Shown: one piece after another, positions 59,205 to 64,000 of the stretch | Numbering within the stretch: the first letter of the stretch is position 1 | Layout: each line of letters starts with the position of its first letter | Assembly (NCBI RefSeq): GCF_000338875.1 | Contig: NZ_AOMO01000021.1 | Coordinates: forward strand, 62,001 to 126,000 | Reading direction: 5' to 3' | DNA length: 64,000 nt | From: Vibrio mimicus CAIM 602 | GTDB lineage: Bacteria; Pseudomonadota; Gammaproteobacteria; Enterobacterales; Vibrionaceae | Notes under the pieces: generated by a model | The model's input: the letters and a program-made list of their open reading frames with translations, nothing else | Told to the model about the DNA's origin: nothing | Databases searched by the model: none | Position numbers and translations under genes: made by a program

Positions 59205-59234
59205 AAAGTAGAAAAGCAGCCTAAGGCTGCTTTT
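59205..59234 (-). terminator. Terminator between letB and rsmF
   Basis: AAAAGCAGCC (59212-59221) pairs with GGCTGCTTTT (59225-59234) with a three-base loop; on the minus strand it follows the letB stop and runs into TTTTCTAC. It suggests that rsmF has its own promoter or receives only part of the letAB transcription. Confidence 0.88.
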
Positions 59235-59255
59235 CTTCACGTGACATTTTTCTCG

Positions 59256-61892
59256 TTAAGGCTTGGGAATTGGCGTACGCCATTTAGTCCAATCTTCCTG
59301 AGCTTGAGAGTAGAGGTAGAAGGTATGTCCTTCTGGTGCTGCTGGTGGCAGATGCTTTTGCTCGGGAGTTGAGAAAGTAATGCCGCCGCGCAGCATACTC
59401 TCAAAAGTGCCTGCTTTGACATTTGCACCCGTAATACCAATCGACATATCTAACCCAGAAACATTCCAAAACACGCTATTTTCACGGAGCAAATAGGTGT
59501 ACTGCGGGGCAATACGGATCGTAGTAATAACGCGATCGGCAAACTCACCCAAACGTACATCAATCACTTTGCCAACCTCAATATCACGATACAGAACTGG
59601 GGTACCGACACTGACTGAACCGCGGGTTTCACTCTGTAATGTGTACGTTTTTCCTGCACCACCATGACGCGCTTCTTTATGCAATTCAAACTCAAAACGG
59701 CTTTCTCCCGTTCCCGGTTGAACTTCGATGCTATGGCCCAACAGATTCTGCACATTCTCAATACCACTTAAGCCGATTTTGGCTTGCGAGAGCCAGAATT
59801 GCGTATTTTGCTTGGCAATTTTTGACGCGTATTGAGGCTCAATACGTGCGGAGAGTTTGACAAAATCGGACTCGAAATCAGGAATCACTTCGAAGATCTC
59901 ACCAATAGGCACACCTTGATACTGCACTGGTGTCCCCACTTTCACACCCAATGTTCCTAAGGCGGTCAGGGTGATCTTTTCGCCATAACGACGAGCATGA
60001 TCGTAGTCGTTATAAAGCTTCCACATCGATCCGATTTTGTTCTCAATACCCGGAAGATTATCAAACGCGATACCGCCGCGAATCAGAGTCTGCAATGGCG
60101 CAGCTTTTACGTCTACACCATCCATGGAGGCTTTGATTTCTACACCAGAGCGGTTCCAGAAAACCGTATCTGGGGTTAATAAATGCTGATATTGCTTTTC
60201 GATTGTCGCTTCAATCTGCACACCTTTTGGAGTAAGTGTAAAACCCGAAATGCTGCCCACTTTTAAGTTGCGATATAAAAGGGGAGAGCCAGCATTAATC
60301 GAAGGTAGCTCATTCGCAAATAGCGTGAGTGAGCGAGAACCCGATTGATTGTATTTCGCGAGTTCCGCTAAGGACTGGCTAGGGTAGAGGCGATATTGCT
60401 CAAGTGGTGTGCTACTACCTTCACTAGCAAAGCTGATTGAGCCGAGCAAAAGTTGTTTGGCTGGTGGAATGGATACAGAAAGGCCAGATTCAGTGAGCTC
60501 AGCAGAAGCACTGCCTGTAATATAAAAGCGGTTTTGCGAGCGGATCAATGCGCCATATTGCTCGTCAATCAGTACATTCAACTCTACATAATCGAACTTC
60601 AAATTCACCGCTGTGACGCTGCCGACCGCAACCCCACGGTACAGAATTGGCGTACCAACATCCAACCCGAAAGAGTTATCTGCCACCAATTTAAAGCTAA
60701 TGCTGTTGGAGCTTGCATATTTAAATTCGTTCTTGCGTAGCGCTTTAAAGTTACGTGTACGCTCGCCTTCACCGGGAATTAAAGAGAGATAATTGCCTTT
60801 AACAAAGTTAGCGAGGTTTTCTACCCCAGCTAAGGAGACTTGTGCCTCTTCCAGCACAAATTGGCTACCGCTATTGAGCATGTCACTGAATGCTGGTTCG
60901 ATTGCCGCAGAAGCTTCGATGCCTTTGCGATTTTCGGTCAATTGCAAATCGGTGATTTGGCCAATCTCGATTCCTCGGTACATGATAGGCGCAGGAGCAG
61001 AGATGTTGTTGTCATCCGGTAGGATGATTGATACAGCAATCCCGCGTCCCGCGGTTTTCAAATCTCGATACAGGCGGAACTGTGCGTTTTGCTCGACGGG
61101 TTTACCTTCATCTGGAGAATCAACCGCTATCGAGCCACCAATCAGAGCGCTCAAACTTTCTAAACGGACATCGACCCCTTCAAAACCAATGCTGGCACCA
61201 ATACCACTAACGTTCCAAAAACGGCTTTCGGTGTTGATGATGTGACGATATTCCTCTTTGATGGAAGCTTGAACGGTTACAGATTGTGCATCCTCATCCA
61301 ACTGATAGTTAAACACTTCACCGATCGGGATTTTTTTATAAACGATTTGTGAACCAACAGAAATGCCGCCCAAATCACTCGCTTTTAGTGAAATGGTCAA
61401 GCCTCGCTGCGACAATGGATCGGAAGGCGCAGATTCTAGTGCATTGTATTCGGTCGGATAATCATCTTGGTGAAGAGTTCCCGGCTGAATAGCGATATAG
61501 TTACCTGATACCAAAGCATCCAAACCGGAAACTCCTGACAAACTGGCCGTTGGTTTTACCATCCAGAATCGAGTTTGGGTGGACAATAATTTAGTGGCTT
61601 CAGGATAGATATCCGCTTCAACATAAATACTGTCAAGACCCTCAGACAGTTTAATGTCACGCACCATACCCACTTCTAAGCCTTGGTAGCGAATCGTAGT
61701 ACGTCCTGCAATTAACCCTTGTGCATTTTCAAAATGGATTTGAATACGCACACCGGCATCATGTACGGCTTTAAACACTAACCAGCCAGCCAAAACCATA
61801 GTCACGATCGGTAAAATCCACAGCGGAGAGATGCCTCTATGCTTGCGAACTTCCGGTGTATACGAGGTTTGCGTTGTATTTTCTTGACTCAT
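59256..61892 (-). CDS. letB: Lipophilic envelope-spanning tunnel protein LetB (7 MCE domains)
   Basis: An 878-residue periplasmic tube protein with one N-terminal membrane helix (about 21-42) and seven consecutive MCE domains. The MCE signature repeats as TTIRYQGLEVGMV, SQIVYKKIPIGEV, APIMYRGIEIGQI, TPILYRGVAVGSV, SPLLYRNLKVGSI, TPVQYQGVPIGEI and TPVLYRDIEVGKV. E. coli LetB (YebT) also has seven domains and 877 residues. It forms a hydrophobic tunnel for phospholipid traffic between membranes, fed by LetA, whose gene lies nine bases upstream. Confidence 0.95.
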   Translation of the reverse strand: MSQENTTQTSYTPEVRKHRGISPLWILPIVTMVLAGWLVFKAVHDAGVRIQIHFENAQGLIAGRTTIRYQGLEVGMVRDIKLSEGLDSIYVEADIYPEATKLLSTQTRFWMVKPTASLSGVSGLDALVSGNYIAIQPGTLHQDDYPTEYNALESAPSDPLSQRGLTISLKASDLGGISVGSQIVYKKIPIGEVFNYQLDEDAQSVTVQASIKEEYRHIINTESRFWNVSGIGASIGFEGVDVRLESLSALIGGSIAVDSPDEGKPVEQNAQFRLYRDLKTAGRGIAVSIILPDDNNISAPAPIMYRGIEIGQITDLQLTENRKGIEASAAIEPAFSDMLNSGSQFVLEEAQVSLAGVENLANFVKGNYLSLIPGEGERTRNFKALRKNEFKYASSNSISFKLVADNSFGLDVGTPILYRGVAVGSVTAVNLKFDYVELNVLIDEQYGALIRSQNRFYITGSASAELTESGLSVSIPPAKQLLLGSISFASEGSSTPLEQYRLYPSQSLAELAKYNQSGSRSLTLFANELPSINAGSPLLYRNLKVGSISGFTLTPKGVQIEATIEKQYQHLLTPDTVFWNRSGVEIKASMDGVDVKAAPLQTLIRGGIAFDNLPGIENKIGSMWKLYNDYDHARRYGEKITLTALGTLGVKVGTPVQYQGVPIGEIFEVIPDFESDFVKLSARIEPQYASKIAKQNTQFWLSQAKIGLSGIENVQNLLGHSIEVQPGTGESRFEFELHKEARHGGAGKTYTLQSETRGSVSVGTPVLYRDIEVGKVIDVRLGEFADRVITTIRIAPQYTYLLRENSVFWNVSGLDMSIGITGANVKAGTFESMLRGGITFSTPEQKHLPPAAPEGHTFYLYSQAQEDWTKWRTPIPKP

Positions 61893-61901
61893 TCAAACAA
61901 C

Positions 61902-63146
61902 CTATTGTTGAGTACGAGTAGAGTTGGGTTCATCCCACAACAGGCGCGGATCTAAGCTTTCCGCTGCCAACATGGTGAGAACCACAACCATACCAAAAGC
62001 CACAGCCCCATATCCGGGGGTAAAGTCGAGGATCTGACCTCGGTCGACCAAAGTGAGCATTATGGAGATAACAAATAGGTCCATGACTGACCATTTGCCA
62101 ATCCATTTGATGCCCCGATAAATCATCATTCGCTGACGTTGATGTACTTTATGCTTAAACTTTATCGCCAGTAACAAGTAGGCGAGGCCAACAATCTTGA
62201 TCACCGGTACCACAATACTGGCGACGAAAATAATCAGCGCGATTCCCCACATGCCATTTTTCACTAACGAAGCAACGCCTGAGAAAATCGTATCCTCTAA
62301 ACGTTGTCCATTGGTGATCAAAATTGAGATCGGGATAAGGTTAGCAGGAAAAATGGCAACGGTTGCCGCCAATACATAAGCCCATGTACGCTCGATAGAA
62401 TTGGGCTTTCTGTGGTGAAGCTGATGCTGGCAACGCACACAGTGTCCGCTCTCTGGTTGAGAAAGATGACAATTATGGCAATGAACCTGTTTTTGCGGTA
62501 AATCGTAATCCGTTTCCTTTTGCCAAGTTTCCCAATAACGACGCGTGCTAATTCGACTAAGTAAAAGGACAGTGAATAATTGCAAAAGCACTAAACCCCA
62601 TAACCCCGGACCAATAAAGATGTCCGAGTAGTCTTTGAGTTTGAAACAAGAGACTGCAACGCTCACCAGAAACACATCCAGCATCACCCACACCTTGAGA
62701 TGGTGAATAAGTGATAGCGAATAACGCAGCAATCGAAAATGACGAAAACGCAAAGCGAGATGGGCATTCACCACACTCACACACAAGATAAGTGGGGCAA
62801 TAGAGCTACAAAACAATACGAGTAGGGCTAATGCCCAATACCCTTCATTCCACAGTGCGAAAACCCCTTGCGGCAAAGTGGCAGGGATCATCACCCCAAA
62901 TAAGCGAATATTGATGTAGCTAAAAAAGTGCGAAGGAATAAACAGCAACAGGCAAGTAACGGCAAGTGCCAAGTTCCCAGATAAAGAAGGTGTACCCCCG
63001 CGATAGAGCTGAGTTCCACAACGAGGGCAGTATGCACTGTGGCCTTGACTAACTGTCACCGTATCAACAGGCAATTCGCAACCCGGACACAAGCGCACAT
63101 GGTTTGGTGGCACAGAATGCTGGTGTAGAGAAGATGGCGGTATCAT
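61902..63146 (-). CDS. letA: Lipid transport inner-membrane protein LetA
   Basis: Inner-membrane partner of LetB, PqiA family, 414 residues. There are two similar modules, each with a zinc-ribbon (CPGCELPVD with CPRCGTQ near residues 20-45, and CHNCHLS with CVRCQHQ near 220-240) followed by four membrane helices. The segment VWVMLDVFLVSVAVSCFKL of the first half is echoed by KWSVMDLFVISIMLTLVDRG in the second. The gene order letA-letB-rsmF is the same as yebS-yebT-yebU in E. coli. The start is uncertain within a few codons (ATG 63146). Confidence 0.93.
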   Translation of the reverse strand: MIPPSSLHQHSVPPNHVRLCPGCELPVDTVTVSQGHSAYCPRCGTQLYRGGTPSLSGNLALAVTCLLLFIPSHFFSYINIRLFGVMIPATLPQGVFALWNEGYWALALLVLFCSSIAPLILCVSVVNAHLALRFRHFRLLRYSLSLIHHLKVWVMLDVFLVSVAVSCFKLKDYSDIFIGPGLWGLVLLQLFTVLLLSRISTRRYWETWQKETDYDLPQKQVHCHNCHLSQPESGHCVRCQHQLHHRKPNSIERTWAYVLAATVAIFPANLIPISILITNGQRLEDTIFSGVASLVKNGMWGIALIIFVASIVVPVIKIVGLAYLLLAIKFKHKVHQRQRMMIYRGIKWIGKWSVMDLFVISIMLTLVDRGQILDFTPGYGAVAFGMVVVLTMLAAESLDPRLLWDEPNSTRTQQ

Positions 63147-63167
63147 TGTCAAAAGACACCACCAATA

Positions 63168-63180
63168 GTGACATTGTCAC
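63168..63180. repeat. 13-base palindrome upstream of letA
   Basis: GTGACATTGTCAC, 22 bases before the letA start and directly after the ABC exporter gene. It differs by one central base from the two copies inside the regulator gene at 34304-34356. Confidence 0.85.
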
Positions 63181-63182
63181 AC

Positions 63183-64000
63183 TCAATGATGTGATTGGAC
63201 ACTCCCATACAGAGTTTGGTAGAGGCCTTCTTGTTCCAGCAACTCGTTGTGCGTGCCAGATTGGCTGACATGTCCATCTTCCAATACATAAATTAAGTCC
63301 GCTTGTTTCACCGCTGAGAGGCGGTGGGCAACAATCAAAGTCGTTCTACCATGCAAAAATTGCGATAACGCACGGTGCAAGGCAGCTTCAGTTGCGGTAT
63401 CAAGTGCTGAGGTAGCTTCATCCAAAATCACAAATTTCGGATTACTGAGCACCATGCGTGCGATCGCTAATCTCTGCCTTTGACCGCCAGACAAACGAAT
63501 GCCATTACGGCCAATTTGGCTTTCCAGTCCATGATCTAACTTAGAGATCACATCTTGCAACTGCGCGATCTCTAAAGCTTGCCACAAGGCTTCATCGCTG
63601 AAATGGCCACCGAGCGTTAGATTATGCCGCAAAGTGTCATTAAACAGTATAGGTTGTTGTAAAACAACGGCAATTTGATCGCGTATCACATCAAAACTGA
63701 TATCGTCACAGTTTTGCCCATTAAATCGAATCGCACCGCTTTGCGCACGATAAACGCCAATCAACAACTGGATCAAAGTTGACTTACCGCCGCCACTGGC
63801 ACCCACCAAGGCCACTTTTTTACCTGCTGGGATGCTTAAAGACAAATTGTTCAGTACCGGTGTTTCACCATCATATGAGAAATTGAGGTTTTCTATCTCA
63901 ATCTCAACTTCACCAGGTTTTGTAAACGGATTCACCTTACTAACAGGGCGGAACTCTTCTTCTAAATCCAACAAACCATTGATTCTAGTTAAAGCAGCTT
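63183..64000 (-). CDS. ABC exporter with ATPase domain (C-terminal part, runs off the window)
   Basis: The C-terminal 271 or so codons of a type I ABC exporter. Visible are the end of the membrane-domain linker (TRINGLLDLEEEFRPV) and a full ATPase domain with Walker A GASGGGKST, Q-loop VLQQPILFND, signature LSGGQRQRLAIAR, Walker B FVILDEATSALDT and switch His in IVAHRLS. Bacteriocin/peptide exporters and lipid exporters share these motifs, so the substrate cannot be told from this part. The stop is 30 bases before letA on the same strand. The N-terminus lies beyond position 64000. Confidence 0.9.
   Translation of the reverse strand, partial: AALTRINGLLDLEEEFRPVSKVNPFTKPGEVEIEIENLNFSYDGETPVLNNLSLSIPAGKKVALVGASGGGKSTLIQLLIGVYRAQSGAIRFNGQNCDDISFDVIRDQIAVVLQQPILFNDTLRHNLTLGGHFSDEALWQALEIAQLQDVISKLDHGLESQIGRNGIRLSGGQRQRLAIARMVLSNPKFVILDEATSALDTATEAALHRALSQFLHGRTTLIVAHRLSAVKQADLIYVLEDGHVSQSGTHNELLEQEGLYQTLYGSVQSHH

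Overview
The window is a chromosomal segment of a Vibrio of the V. cholerae clade. Gene order (katG, 6-phospho-beta-glucosidase, ugp operon, tonB2 system, norM, tungstate/formate dehydrogenase block, cobB, yajQ, letAB-rsmF) matches what I remember of the large V. cholerae chromosome around VC1500-VC1560. The MATE pump agrees with my memory of NorM-VC except for scattered substitutions, so a sister species (V. mimicus, V. metoecus, V. paracholerae) is as possible as V. cholerae. No tRNA, rRNA, IS element, integron cassette or CRISPR array was seen; this is core-type DNA with about 55 genes.

Layout. 1-5.7 kb: the 5' part of katG (minus), then a small beta-glucoside locus with its LacI-type repressor and tandem operators, and a RidA/YhcH pair. 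5.8-11.6 kb: a glycerol-3-phosphate uptake operon on the minus strand (ugpB, A, E, C, a DeoR-type regulator, ugpQ). 11.9-16.8 kb: a Fur-controlled TonB2 energy-transduction operon (DUF3450 protein, ttpC, exbB2, exbD2, tonB2, TPR protein). 16.9-27.8 kb: single genes, including an exported ATP-dependent DNA ligase, NorM, a fructosamine-kinase-like protein, an NlpC/P60 lipoprotein, a chemoreceptor, a fatty-acid-hydroxylase-family protein, tapT and nagK.

27.8-50.3 kb is the most interesting part. It groups tungstate uptake (tupABC), molybdenum cofactor maturation (mobA, a mobB-moeA fusion), an NtrC-type response regulator with its histidine kinase, fdhD, DUF3305/DUF3306 genes and a complete membrane-bound formate dehydrogenase operon (polyferredoxin, TorD-like chaperone, Tat peptide, fdhA, fdhB, fdhC, membrane protein). 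Four sigma-54 promoters (exact GG-N10-GC spacing) sit before tupA, fdhD, the DUF3305 gene and the fdh operon. An inverted repeat of the form GTGGGACA-N3-TGTCCCAC lies upstream of two of them, including the gap between tupA and the regulator gene. I infer one sigma-54 regulon in which the two-component system switches on metal uptake, cofactor building and formate oxidation together.

50.4-64 kb: amtB with its own sigma-54 promoter and NtrC-like boxes, cobB, yajQ, a tryptophan-type DAHP synthase, a hotdog protein, an unknown membrane protein, cvfB, rsmF, the LetA/LetB lipid-transport pair and the 3' part of an ABC exporter gene.

Quality warning: seven genes (the tonB2-operon TPR gene, both chemoreceptors, mobA, fdhD, the DUF3305 gene and the DUF3306 gene) are each broken by what looks like one missing base. 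Restoring one base rejoins a normal protein every time. So many pure single-base deletions in neighbouring otherwise intact genes suggest sequencing or assembly error more than decay.
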